Assembly (NCBI GenBank): GCA_029238665.1
Contig: JAQWFQ010000002.1
Span: 1-64,000, forward strand
Direction of reading: 5' to 3'
DNA length: 64,000 nucleotides
From: Crocinitomicaceae bacterium
GTDB taxonomy: Bacteria > Bacteroidota > Bacteroidia > Flavobacteriales_D > Crocinitomicaceae
Positions 45,112-55,400 of the stretch are shown piece after piece (the stretch's first letter is position 1; every line of letters begins with the position of its first letter). The position numbers and the translations under genes were made by a program. The notes under the pieces were generated by a model, which was not told the origin of the DNA, searched no databases, and saw only the letters and a list, made by a program, of their open reading frames with translations.

Positions 45112-45144
45112 CAAAAATACAAAAAGCCCTTTGTCAAATAACAA
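45112..45144 (-). promoter_or_regulatory. ruvB promoter overlapping the upstream terminator
   Basis: The minus strand has TATTTTTG (45119-45112), 17 bases before the ruvB start codon. A TTG at 45144-45142, inside the terminator stem, lies 22 bases upstream of it; another at 45137-45135 lies only 15 bases away. Confidence 0.5.
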
Positions 45145-45152
45145 AGGGCTTT
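45123..45152. terminator. Terminator of the act-cox respiratory operon
   Basis: The arms AAAGCCCTTTGT and ACAAAGGGCTTT form a perfect 12-bp stem with loop CAAATA, followed on the minus strand by TTTTTGTATTTTTG. It begins 20 bases after the coxA stop. Confidence 0.85.
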
Positions 45153-45172
45153 CAATATTTCAACTATTATTT

Positions 45173-46960
45173 TTAATGTTCTTCTTCACCATCTTTCAAT
45201 GGAACATTTTGAGGAATGAAATCCGCTTCAGCTCCTGGCTTAGAATAATCGTAAGGCCATCTGTGTACTGTTGGCAATTCACCAGGCCAGTTACCATGTA
45301 TGTGCTCAACAGGAGTCGTCCATTCTAATGTGTTTGATCTCCAAGGATTTTGATCAGCCTTAGGGCCTCTAAAAATACTGTAGAAGAAATTAAACAAGAA
45401 GATAATTTGACCCAATGCTGCAATAATTGCAAAAACTGTAATGATAATGTTTAAGTCCAACATTAAATCAAATGATTCAACATCGAAATCTTGGTAAACA
45501 GAATAGTTGTAGTAACGTCTAGGTGCTCCTGCTAATCCAACAAAGTGCATTGGGAAAAACACCCCATAAGCTCCAATAATTGTAATCCAGAAGTGCGCAT
45601 ACCCCATACGCGTATTCAGCATTCTACCAAACATTTTAGGGAACCAGTGATAAACTCCGGCAAACATCCCAAATACTGCAGACAATCCCATTACAACGTG
45701 GAAGTGAGCTACAACAAAATACGTATCATGTATCGTAATATCCAACGCTGCATCAGCCAAAATAATACCTGTAACACCTCCTGTAATAAATGTTGACACT
45801 AACCCTATTGTAAACAACATTGCTGGTGTAAAAATTATTGACCCTTTCCACAGTGTTGTGATGTAATTAAACACCTTAACTGCAGATGGAATAGCAATCA
45901 GTAATGTTGTAAATACAAATACGGATCCTAAGAATGGATTCATACCTGTAACAAACATGTGGTGTGCCCATACAATAAACGACAAGAATGCAATCGCTAA
46001 GATAGAACCAATCATTGCTCTATATCCAAAAATAGGCTTACGTGAGTTTGTTGAAATTACCTCAGAAGATAAACCTAATGCAGGAATTAATACAATGTAT
46101 ACCTCAGGGTGCCCTAAGAACCAAAATAAGTGTTGGTATAACAGCGGTGAACCACCGTGTTGTGTTAACATCTCTCCACCTACAATAATGTCAGATAAGT
46201 AGAAACTCGTTCCAGCCATTCGATCCATAATCAACAATAAAGCTGCAGAGAATAGAACAGGGAATGATAATACACCAATAATTGCAGTAATAAAGAACGC
46301 CCAAATAGTTAATGGTAATTTAGTCATTGCCATTCCTTTTGTTCTCAAGTTCAATACTGTTACAATGTAGTTCAATGAGCCAATTAATGAAGATGCGATG
46401 AAAATTGCCATCGAGAACAACCAAAGTGTCATTCCTAATCCAGATCCACTTACCGCTTGTGGTAATGCAGACAACGGAGGGTAAACCGTCCATCCAGACA
46501 TTGCTGGCCCAGACTCAACAAACAAAGACGCCAACATGATAATTGAAGACAGAAAGAAGAACCAGTAAGATAACATGTTCAAAAATCCTGAGGCCATATC
46601 ACGGGCTCCAACTTGCAGTGGAATTAATAGGTTAGAAAAGGTACCTGATAACCCTCCTGTTAAAAGGAAGAATACCATAATTGTACCGTGAATTGTAACT
46701 AAACCTAAGTACATGTCCTCTTTCATTACTCCTCCTGGAGCCCATTGGTCTCCTAAAAAGAAGGACACAAAATCAGAAGCCTCTCCTGGCCAAGCCAATT
46801 GAATTCTAAATAATATCGACAATAACATTGCCACTACTCCCATAAATACAGCAGTCATTAAAAACTGCTTTGCGATCATTTTATGGTCATGGCTAAAAAT
46901 GTATTTTGATACAAAGCTCTCCTCGTGGTGATCGTGTTCGTCATGCGCTACTGTCGCCAT
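45173..46960 (-). CDS. Cytochrome c oxidase subunit I (aa3 type)
   Basis: The 595-residue catalytic subunit of the heme-copper oxidase, with about 12 membrane helices. The CuB ligand and cross-linked Tyr lie in FWFLGHPEVYIVLIPALG; its glutamate is the proton-channel residue of A-type oxidases. The paired heme and CuB histidines follow in IHDTYFVVAHFHVVMG and the earlier LGLVTIHGTIMVFF. It is the last gene of the act-cox operon, 43 bp after subunit II. Subunits III and IV are not adjacent. It reduces oxygen to water and pumps protons in the inner membrane. Confidence 0.95.
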   Translation of the reverse strand: MATVAHDEHDHHEESFVSKYIFSHDHKMIAKQFLMTAVFMGVVAMLLSILFRIQLAWPGEASDFVSFFLGDQWAPGGVMKEDMYLGLVTIHGTIMVFFLLTGGLSGTFSNLLIPLQVGARDMASGFLNMLSYWFFFLSSIIMLASLFVESGPAMSGWTVYPPLSALPQAVSGSGLGMTLWLFSMAIFIASSLIGSLNYIVTVLNLRTKGMAMTKLPLTIWAFFITAIIGVLSFPVLFSAALLLIMDRMAGTSFYLSDIIVGGEMLTQHGGSPLLYQHLFWFLGHPEVYIVLIPALGLSSEVISTNSRKPIFGYRAMIGSILAIAFLSFIVWAHHMFVTGMNPFLGSVFVFTTLLIAIPSAVKVFNYITTLWKGSIIFTPAMLFTIGLVSTFITGGVTGIILADAALDITIHDTYFVVAHFHVVMGLSAVFGMFAGVYHWFPKMFGRMLNTRMGYAHFWITIIGAYGVFFPMHFVGLAGAPRRYYNYSVYQDFDVESFDLMLDLNIIITVFAIIAALGQIIFLFNFFYSIFRGPKADQNPWRSNTLEWTTPVEHIHGNWPGELPTVHRWPYDYSKPGAEADFIPQNVPLKDGEEEH

Positions 46961-47003
46961 TTCTATCTATTTTAATTTAATTCTAATCGTATGTTATTTC
47001 CTT

Positions 47004-48209
47004 CTACATTTCTTCTTCAACTACAGCAGTTGAAGCGAAATATTTATCTCTAAATGTTTGTGTTAATTTAGAGTCTTCCCATTTTTTATAATCAGGCTCC
47101 TCCAAAACAACAACCATCATCTTCATTTTGTAATGTGCTCCTCCGCATATTTTATTACAAAGTAATGCGTAATTGAATTGTGTGTCATTCTTTTTCTCAC
47201 GCATTTCAGCAGTAGAAAGACTTGGTACAAATTTAAATCTGGTAGTCATACCAGGCACTGTATTCATTTGAGCTCTAAAGTGCGGGAAGTAAGCAGAGTG
47301 AATTACATCTTTTGATCTGAAGTTGAACTCATACTCCTTTCCTTTACATAAATACAAGGTGTCTTTTTGAATAAAATCATCCCAGGCTTGAGCATCTAGT
47401 TTAGAATCGTGTCTACCCTTCATTTGATATAATAGACGAACAAGTTTGTTCTTACGATTTAAATCTTTCACCATTGCATTTCGATCTGCAGGAGCTAACA
47501 TTAAGTGCGTATCATTCAACTTTGACTCTAACGCCTTTATCCCTGAAATCCCACTTTCCATATTCTGGATAGCTGTATCAATCGTATTCGTTGTCAAAAT
47601 AGCCAATTCATTGTTGTCCGTAGTTAGTTTGTAATCAAACTTTCCTAAGGTGTTATCAACTCCTGAATAGCGAGCAGTCCAATCAAACTGCTTAGAAAAT
47701 AACTCTACGCGTATTGATTCTGCCTTTGCGTCAGCAGTTGCCTCGTTCCAAGTTTTAAGCCCTAAGATTATAATTACCGCTAATACTACAGCTGGAGTTA
47801 TCGTCCAAAGCATCTCTAACTTATTGTTGTGCGGATAGAAAAACGCCTTAACACCTGGTTTTTTCACATATTTAAACGCGAAGAAAAACAACAATGTATT
47901 TGTAATAAAGAAAACTGAAATAATGATTATGAAATTCAAGTTCAATAACCAATCTATTTCTGCTCCATGAATTGAGGCTGCTTCTCCACGACCTGTCCAA
48001 CCATAAGTTAACATTAACCAAATGAAGCCACCAAACAATCCAAACATGAATAAAAGCATCATGTTTGCATTCAGTCTATTATCACGTGTGCTTATTTCAG
48101 CTTCGTTGTTCTTTCTTAGTTTAGAAGATATTTCATAAACTCTCATTAACTGAGCGATCGCGATTACTCCTAAAATAATTACCGCTATTATGACTAATTT
48201 CTCTACCAT
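47004..48209 (-). CDS. Cytochrome c oxidase subunit II, enlarged
   Basis: A 401-residue subunit II with three N-terminal hydrophobic segments instead of the usual two (about 4-22, 51-69 and 91-113). The CuA domain follows, with His in KDVIHSAYFPHFRAQM and the cluster C351-N-K-I-C355-x3-H359-x2-M362. The residue between the cysteines that is commonly Glu, whose side chain holds a Mg ion in studied oxidases, is Lys353 here. An insertion of about 90 residues (after YSGVDNTLG) separates the first CuA-domain strands from the rest. It receives electrons from the alternative complex III encoded just upstream. Confidence 0.93.
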   Translation of the reverse strand: MVEKLVIIAVIILGVIAIAQLMRVYEISSKLRKNNEAEISTRDNRLNANMMLLFMFGLFGGFIWLMLTYGWTGRGEAASIHGAEIDWLLNLNFIIIISVFFITNTLLFFFAFKYVKKPGVKAFFYPHNNKLEMLWTITPAVVLAVIIILGLKTWNEATADAKAESIRVELFSKQFDWTARYSGVDNTLGKFDYKLTTDNNELAILTTNTIDTAIQNMESGISGIKALESKLNDTHLMLAPADRNAMVKDLNRKNKLVRLLYQMKGRHDSKLDAQAWDDFIQKDTLYLCKGKEYEFNFRSKDVIHSAYFPHFRAQMNTVPGMTTRFKFVPSLSTAEMREKKNDTQFNYALLCNKICGGAHYKMKMMVVVLEEPDYKKWEDSKLTQTFRDKYFASTAVVEEEM

Positions 48210-48239
48210 CTATTATAAATTATCTTAATGTATTTTTAA

Positions 48240-49427
48240 TTATATCTCGTGATGAATACTTTCATCTAAAAATGGGTGATTCACCGGGGTAAGTGGACCT
48301 TTTGCTAGGTTCGCTAAAATCACTTTTATAAAAATCCCTGCCATTAATATTGCCATTCCAATTTCCATAAATCCAATTGAAGCAGTTGCTCCCATAGCTC
48401 CAGCAGAAACCATAATGTATACATCAACCCAGTGAGAGCTCAAAATGATAACACCTACAATGGTTAAAATACCTGCGTGGCGCTTAGCTTCTCTAGACAT
48501 TAACAACAACATCGGGAATGCAAAGTTTACAATGAACATACCGAAGTAAAGAAACTTGAAGTTCTCAATTCTCATCATGTAATAAACAACTTCTTCACCA
48601 ATGTTAGCGTACCAGATCAACATGTATTGTGAAAACCATAAATAAGACCACAAGAAAGACGTAGCAAACGTCCATTTCCCTAAATCATGAATATGACTAT
48701 CATTTACCTTTGGCAAGTAACCTAGCTTCTTTAAGTATAACGTTAAAATTACTAGAACAACCATCGCAGAGCACCAAACACCAGCAAATGTGTACCATCC
48801 AAACAACGTTGAGAACCAGTGAACGTCAATTGACATTAGCCAATCCCAAGAAGATGTAGAACTGAATACAGAAAAGTAAACTAAGAATAAGGCTCCTTTT
48901 TTGTAATTCGTAAAGTGAATTTCTGTTCCACCAATTCGATCTTCTTCTATCGATCTTCTCTTAAAGCCTTTCCAAAACATATAGTAAACGCCTAAATAAA
49001 CAACCGTTCTAATCCAGAAAAATCCTTTGTTTAAATAGAATGATTTGGCTTCTATAATTTTGTCATGAGCAACAACTTCTGGATCCATCCATGTATAGAT
49101 ATGGCCTCCATCCGTTAATGTTAAAACCAGAAGAATCAAGACCATAAATCCAATTCCATAAGGTATAAAACCTGTTACCGCCTCAACAACTTTCTTTATT
49201 GCAGCATACCATCCTGTTTCTGTTGCGTACGCTAATGCTAAGAAAAACAACGCCCCTAATCCTATAGAAAAGAAAAAGAAACTGTTAATTAATCCATTCG
49301 CCATAAAGCGTTGGCTAAAATTGTGATCTTCCCAAGTTAAAGCAATACCTATTCCGGTAAAAGCAACACCAATAAGTATCAATGCACGTGTTAACCTTTT
49401 TGCTTTATTTGCTATTTTGAATTCCAT
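48240..49427 (-). CDS. actF: Alternative complex III subunit ActF
   Basis: A 395-residue integral-membrane protein with about ten helices, the small NrfD-like homologue of ActC in alternative complex III. Visible phrases include WDWLMSIDVHWFSTLFGWYTFAG and FATSFLWSYLWFSQYMLIWYANIGEE, typical of ActF. It contributes to the quinol-oxidising membrane domain; homologous structures propose proton-conducting half channels there. It lies between actE (38 bp) and coxB (30 bp) on the same strand. Confidence 0.9.
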   Translation of the reverse strand: MEFKIANKAKRLTRALILIGVAFTGIGIALTWEDHNFSQRFMANGLINSFFFFSIGLGALFFLALAYATETGWYAAIKKVVEAVTGFIPYGIGFMVLILLVLTLTDGGHIYTWMDPEVVAHDKIIEAKSFYLNKGFFWIRTVVYLGVYYMFWKGFKRRSIEEDRIGGTEIHFTNYKKGALFLVYFSVFSSTSSWDWLMSIDVHWFSTLFGWYTFAGVWCSAMVVLVILTLYLKKLGYLPKVNDSHIHDLGKWTFATSFLWSYLWFSQYMLIWYANIGEEVVYYMMRIENFKFLYFGMFIVNFAFPMLLLMSREAKRHAGILTIVGVIILSSHWVDVYIMVSAGAMGATASIGFMEIGMAILMAGIFIKVILANLAKGPLTPVNHPFLDESIHHEI

Positions 49428-49465
49428 CTTCTTGTGTTAGTCAAATTTATAATCGTTATCCGAGA

Positions 49466-50185
49466 CTAGTGTGCTTCTACAACTTCTACATTCTCAGCTG
49501 CTGAGAATGTACCGTAATCAGCATCTTGAAACTTCCTAATGTAGTGAACCAATGTCCAAATTTCTTTTTTGTCTAAAATTGGATTATGAGCACCCATCAT
49601 TCCTTTTCCATAATAAATAGAATAGAATAATTGTCCATCACCAAGGTTCGTAAGGTTAGCATAATCAGGAACACCTGCATAAGCACCACTCAACACCATT
49701 GGTCCGTTTCCATCACCCTTAGCCCCATGACAATGTGCGCAATTTGCACTAAATAATTTTTTACCTGTAGCAAAGATCTCTTTTGAATTCTCAGAGTCAA
49801 GTGCCAACGGATTCTTATCTGAAGCAGCTAAGTCATACTCATTGACTTCTGTTAAATCAGCTCCATACATTCCATGCGTAGTTTTCATAGATGTGTGTGC
49901 TTTTCTTGCATAAGGCATCATTAAAGCAACAGTTGCTGAATCAGTTCCATAATATGGGATAGTTCCAGAAGGAGGTGTCATTGCTGACTGCTTCAACTTA
50001 AGTTCTGTGTTTTCTCGTCCTTTTACTTCACCGTAATCAACATAAGGTTCAATTGCTGGAGAACGATACATGTCTGGCATATATTCTAACCCTGAACTAT
50101 CAGGATCTGACGCACATGAGCCAAACATTAGTGTTGTAACTGCTGCTATAGCTATACTTGATATAATTCTAAATTTCATTTTCAT
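49466..50185 (-). CDS. actE: Alternative complex III cytochrome c subunit ActE
   Basis: A 239-residue lipoprotein cytochrome c. The signal ends at lipobox Cys24 (TTLMFGSCASD), and one heme c is bound at C149-A-H-C152-H153 (SANCAHCHGAKGDGNG). A likely Met ligand lies in the GKGMMGAHNP segment. The N-terminal stretch with YMPDMYRSPAIEPY and MTPPSGTIPYY is characteristic of ActE. It is thought to be the exit heme to the terminal oxidase. It lies 20 bp after actD. Confidence 0.93.
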   Translation of the reverse strand: MKMKFRIISSIAIAAVTTLMFGSCASDPDSSGLEYMPDMYRSPAIEPYVDYGEVKGRENTELKLKQSAMTPPSGTIPYYGTDSATVALMMPYARKAHTSMKTTHGMYGADLTEVNEYDLAASDKNPLALDSENSKEIFATGKKLFSANCAHCHGAKGDGNGPMVLSGAYAGVPDYANLTNLGDGQLFYSIYYGKGMMGAHNPILDKKEIWTLVHYIRKFQDADYGTFSAAENVEVVEAH

Positions 50186-50205
50186 CAGTGTTGTATGAAA
50201 AACTA

Positions 50206-50739
50206 TTAAATTTCTTTTTGCTCAATCTCTACCAATCCTGTCTCTTTCACCAAAGATTCTAACTCTGCAGCTGAAAACTTTGTGTTCTGAGAAGCTCTTA
50301 GTTCAATTACAAAACGATCGTCTGTTGTTCTTGGATCTGGATTTTGAGCTTTCATTCCAGGTAAAGTTCTATTTGCAATAAAATATGTTATTGCCATACC
50401 ATGTGCTGCACACAGTACAGTAAACTCAAATGTAATTGGAACAAATGACAACATATTCTCCATGTAAGAGAAGTTTGGTTTACCTCCAATATTCATTGGC
50501 CAATCAACAATCATGAAGAATCGCATTCCCACTGTTGCCAATGTTAATCCAATTAATCCATAGATGAATGCAAATATCCCTAAACGCGTTTGCTCAACAC
50601 CAATTATTGGGTCTATTCCGTGAATAGGAAACGGAGAAAATACCTCTTCTACCTTTACACCTTTAGACACTAAATGTTTTGCACCATCTTTAAGTACATC
50701 ATCATCGTCATACATTGCGTATATTACTCTGTCTGCCAT
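50206..50739 (-). CDS. actD: Alternative complex III subunit ActD (DUF3341)
   Basis: A 177-residue subunit with a cytoplasmic alpha/beta N-terminal domain (VIYAMYDDDDVLKDGAKHLV, EEVFSPFPIHGIDP) and two membrane helices (FIYGLIGLTLATVGMRFF and the MLSFVPITFEFTVLCAAHG segment), the standard DUF3341 layout. It holds the membrane part of the complex together rather than binding cofactors. It starts 3 bp after actC ends and precedes actE by 20 bp. Confidence 0.93.
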   Translation of the reverse strand: MADRVIYAMYDDDDVLKDGAKHLVSKGVKVEEVFSPFPIHGIDPIIGVEQTRLGIFAFIYGLIGLTLATVGMRFFMIVDWPMNIGGKPNFSYMENMLSFVPITFEFTVLCAAHGMAITYFIANRTLPGMKAQNPDPRTTDDRFVIELRASQNTKFSAAELESLVKETGLVEIEQKEI

Positions 50740-50742
50740 GTC

Positions 50743-52458
50743 TTATTGATTGTTAGATTTATTCATTAATTCCTTAACTTGACCTGCCCAATCGTCACGT
50801 TCAGCACGACCTTTAGAAGCTCCTGTCAATTCATCAAGAAGGTTATATTCTTTTTTAGTCATTTTACTTACTTGTAAATAAGTAACGATTCCTATTTCAT
50901 TCAGTTTCCCTTCTAATACAGGTCCAACTCCTGAAATTGCTTTCAAGTTATCTTTCTTCCCTTCTGATTCAGTTCCTAATACTGACATCAAAGCTGTTCT
51001 TTTTTCAGAAACTTCACCATCAGCTAATTTCGTCTTCGCTTTTGCTTTAACCTCTTTTTTCTTTTCAACTACAGGTGCTGCGTGAGTATCTGGAGCATTC
51101 TTGTAAGACTCTCCTGATGACTTCAAAATTGATTTAACCTCTGCAATTGGCAGTACTGGGAAGTATCTTGCAAACAACAAGAAGAAAACAAAGAACAATC
51201 CAATTGTACCAACGTACACACCAATATCAATGTGACTTGGGTAGTGCATACTCCATGAAGATGGAAGGTAATCTCTGTGAATCGATGTTACAATAATTAC
51301 ATAACGCTCGAACCACATTCCGATGTTTACAACGATAGAGATTATGAATGTAAAAATTAAACTTCTTCTTAACTTTTTGAACCACATTAATTGTGGTGAA
51401 ATAACGTTACAAGTCATCATTGAAGCATACGCCCACCAGTAAGGTCCTGTTGCTCTATTGATAAATGCATACGCTTCATATTCAACACCTGAATACCAAG
51501 AAACAAACAACTCCGTAATATATGCAGTACCTACAATAGATCCTGTTACCATAATTACAATGTTCATATACTCAACATGTCTTGTGTGTATATACGCCTC
51601 AAGATTCATCGCCTTACGCATAACAAGCATCAGTGTTTGTACCATTGCAAAACCTGAGAATACAGCTCCTGCAACAAAGTAAGGTGGGAAAATTGTTGTA
51701 TGCCAACCAGGTATAACTGAAGTGGCGAAATCAAAAGATACAATCGAGTGTACAGAGAATACAAGTGGTGTTGCTAAACCAGCCAATACCAATGAAATTA
51801 ATTCAAATCTATTCCAATGTTTAGCACGACCAGACCATCCAAAAGATAAAATTCCGTACATTTTTTTAGAAATAGGCTTCTTTGCTCTATCACGAATAGT
51901 TGCGAAATCAGGAATCAAACCAATGTACCAGAATACCAATGAAACTGATAGGTATGTCGAAATCGCAAATACATCCCAAAGAAGTGGTGAGTTAAAGTTA
52001 ACCCACAATGAACCAAAGTGATTTGGCAAAGGCATTACCCAGTAACCTACCCATAAACGTCCCATGTGAATTAACGGGAACATACCAGCCATAAATACGG
52101 CAAAGATTGTCATCGCTTCCGCTGAACGGTTAATGGCCATTCGCCATTTTAGACGGAATAATAACAGTACCGCTGAAATCAATGTTCCTGCGTGACCAAT
52201 ACCTACCCACCAAACAAAATTAGTAATATCCCAAGCCCAACCAATGGTCTTGTTCAATCCCCAAACACCAACTCCTGTTCCTAAAAGATATAGGATACAT
52301 CCTACACCGTAAATCCCAATAATTAATGCGATTCCAAACAGGATATACCATGTTTTTGGCGCTTTGTCCTCAATCGGTTTACAAACATCTTCTGTAATGT
52401 CGTTAAAGGTCTTGTGACCTAAGATGAGGGGTTCTCTAATTGCTGCTTCCTTATGCAT
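50743..52458 (-). CDS. actC: Alternative complex III subunit ActC (NrfD-like) with C-terminal helix-hairpin-helix extension
   Basis: A 571-residue protein. Residues about 30-455 hold some ten membrane helices of the NrfD/PsrC fold that oxidises menaquinol (TKTIGWAWDITNFVWWVG is reminiscent of, though not identical to, family text: here it reads GLNKTIGWAWDITNFVWWVG). A charged linker of Lys, Ala and Glu follows, and residues about 500-565 form a separate globular segment, LKAISGVGPVLEGKLNEIGI with a downstream helix pair, which looks like the helix-hairpin-helix module found as an add-on to other Bacteroidota proteins. Its role on a respiratory subunit is unknown. actB lies 22 bp upstream and actD 3 bp downstream. 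Confidence 0.92.
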   Translation of the reverse strand: MHKEAAIREPLILGHKTFNDITEDVCKPIEDKAPKTWYILFGIALIIGIYGVGCILYLLGTGVGVWGLNKTIGWAWDITNFVWWVGIGHAGTLISAVLLLFRLKWRMAINRSAEAMTIFAVFMAGMFPLIHMGRLWVGYWVMPLPNHFGSLWVNFNSPLLWDVFAISTYLSVSLVFWYIGLIPDFATIRDRAKKPISKKMYGILSFGWSGRAKHWNRFELISLVLAGLATPLVFSVHSIVSFDFATSVIPGWHTTIFPPYFVAGAVFSGFAMVQTLMLVMRKAMNLEAYIHTRHVEYMNIVIMVTGSIVGTAYITELFVSWYSGVEYEAYAFINRATGPYWWAYASMMTCNVISPQLMWFKKLRRSLIFTFIISIVVNIGMWFERYVIIVTSIHRDYLPSSWSMHYPSHIDIGVYVGTIGLFFVFFLLFARYFPVLPIAEVKSILKSSGESYKNAPDTHAAPVVEKKKEVKAKAKTKLADGEVSEKRTALMSVLGTESEGKKDNLKAISGVGPVLEGKLNEIGIVTYLQVSKMTKKEYNLLDELTGASKGRAERDDWAGQVKELMNKSNNQ

Positions 52459-52480
52459 TACAATAGGGTTTTTGTTTCAA

Positions 52481-55400
52481 TTAATGATTATTGTGTTCTC
52501 CATGTCCTTCTGAACCATGCGCTTCACCGTGTGCATCTGTATCCTCTTGGTGATGTGGTTCTTCAACTACTTGAAGATCATTTAACTCCTTATTTTCTTC
52601 GTTTCTAACTTTGACTTTAAACCAAACGTTAGGTTTTACTCCGATTTCCTCTAATGCTTGGTAAGATCTCTTATCATCAGCACTTTTACGTACCATTGAT
52701 TTTATATCATTCCAATCACCAACTGTGATGGCGTTCGTTGGACAAGAATCTGAACAAGCAGATGTAACGTCTCCGTCAACAACAGCTCTACCGTCTTTCT
52801 TAGCAACTAATTTTCCTTCTTGAATTCGTTGAACACAGAAAGAACATTTCTCCATTACACCTCTAGTTCTAACAGTAACGTCTGGATTTAATACCATACG
52901 CCCTAAATCATCCTGTGCAGGATTAATTTCTGCTTGCGCTTTGTATGATGGGTAATTAAACCAGTTGAAACGACGAACTTTATACGGACAGTTGTTCGCA
53001 CAATATCGTGTACCAATACACCTGTTATAAGTCATTTGATTTAATCCTTCATTACTATGCGTTGTTGCAGCAACAGGACAAACAGTTTCACAAGGAGCAT
53101 GATTACAGTGGTGACACATCATAGGCATGTGAACAACCTTTGGATTTTTAGCTGCAATTTCTGCATCTGCAAACCAATCAATCTTACTCTTCTCATGATC
53201 CTTACGCTGTCCAGGGGCAGCTTCTTCATCAGATGCGAAATAACGGTCAATTCTTAACCAGTGCATTTCACGTCCTTTTCTGATTTCAGTTTTCCCAACA
53301 ACAGGAACATTGTTTTCAGCTTGACAAGCAACGAGACAAGATCCACACCCGATACAAGAAGACAAATCAATTGTCATTCCCCATCTGTGACCAATCTTTT
53401 CTACTGGATGCTCATCCCACAAAGTGAACTCACTTACAGGTGCAGCAACGTGATGACCATTCTCATCTAACTTCTGTAAAGTATGCGTTGGATTATACGC
53501 TTCTTTATCTTTTGCATTATAAATATCAAGTGTTGTTTCTCTAACAATTGAATGACGTCCCATCACCGTTTGGTGAATTTGTGTCGCTGCAATTGGGTAA
53601 GAACCTTCTTGTTTTGTAATTGTAGCAACCCCATCGTAAGAGGTAGTTCCATTCACAGTTGAAGTGAATGCAAATGCATTTGCTCCAATAGGTGCAGGGT
53701 TTCCATTTTCTAATGTAACATGTCCACCATATTCTTTCGTTTGGAAAGCCGCCTTACCAATATTTTCGCCGTTAGCACCTCTACCATAACCCAAGGCAAC
53801 ACCAACTGTGTTTAATGCTTGTCCTGGTAAAGGGAAAACTGGAAGAGTAAGCTCTTGAGAACCAACCTTGATTGTCGCTAAGCCTAACCCATGTTGCTCA
53901 TCGTATGTTGTAGCATAATCTTGCTTCAACATGTCTACAGGGTTCATTGTAATGTAGTTGTCCCAAGTAGCTTTAGTCATTGGGTCTGGAAGCTCTTGCA
54001 ACCATGGGTTGTTCGCTTGAGACCCATCTCCTAGTCCTGCTTTTTGGTATAAAGAAACCTCAACCGCACCTCCTTTTGGAAGCTGTGCTGCTAACCCGTT
54101 CAATGCTGATCCATTAAATGAAACACCAGTAGCAGCAGGAGCTGCTTCGTTATCACAACTGTTATGAACTACAGCATTCCAGTATGATTCAAAATCAGCA
54201 TGTTCAGTTTGAGTTGGGAAGCCATATTGTTCCCAAAGCCCTCTAATGTAATCGTATGCTACCTTAGAGTCTTTTCCTCCACGCTTTGCTTGACCTGCCC
54301 ATACTAAAAACGACTCAATCGCAGAAGCTGTATTGTGAAGTGGACGTATAGTTGGTTGTGCAATTGCGGAATGTGATCGTGTAATCCCCATGTCCATCCA
54401 TCCTTCTAAAGCATGGTGGTCTGGTGTTACATATGTACAATTTGCAGCCGTTTCATCTGCGTAAGATGATAATGCTACTGTAATTTTAGCTTTACTTAAG
54501 CCCTCAACAAATGCAGACCCATTTGATAAGGTGTATGCTGGGTTTACTCCGTAGAATATTACAGCTTCAGGGCTTTTATTGTTAACAACATCCTGAACAA
54601 ACGCATTCATTTTCTCATCTTGAGACATGAAGATATTTAGTGGATTATTAACGTTGATTGTAGTTTCGTATGCTCCTAAAATGTCATTTAGCTTATTAAC
54701 TAAAACCTGAACAGCTTTATTGTTAGAGTCACACACAACTAGAGATTCTCCTTTAGAATGTTTAAGTGCTTTTACAGCAGCATCAGCAACTTTCACTGCT
54801 TCTTTATCAGCAATTGAAGTAGAAACTCCTGTGTTAACCCCCATCTTACTTAAGATGTAAGAAATAACATTTGCTTGTTCAGATGGTTTAATCATCCCTC
54901 TGCTATCGGCATTCGAACCGGTAATAGACATGTTTGATTCGAATTGGAAGTGTTTTGACATCCATTCGCCATCAGGATTTCTTCTTGAAGCGTATTGAGG
55001 TGTGAACTGAGTCGGTAATAACCATGAGTTCAAGAAATCAGCACCAATACTTACAATTGTTTTTGCTTTAGAGAAGTCATAATCTGGAATGATTCCATCT
55101 GAAGATGGATTTTCCGTATTAACAAGCAATCCTAAGCTTTCTTTATTTGCCGCACGCATACCAGCGTAAGAAACAGCATCGTACTGAATGTGCTCAAATT
55201 TATTTTCGTCACCCAATGATTTAGCCAATTCAGAAATTGCCGTCTGTGCAGAAGAGCTAATAACCGTATTAGAAACTAAAACAACTTTACTCGCAGATTT
55301 AAGCCCTGAAATGATTTTTGAATCAATGTCAGCATACGACTTAACTTCGCCTTGCATTGTTGGTCCAGTCAATCTAGCGCCATCATACAACCCCAAAACA

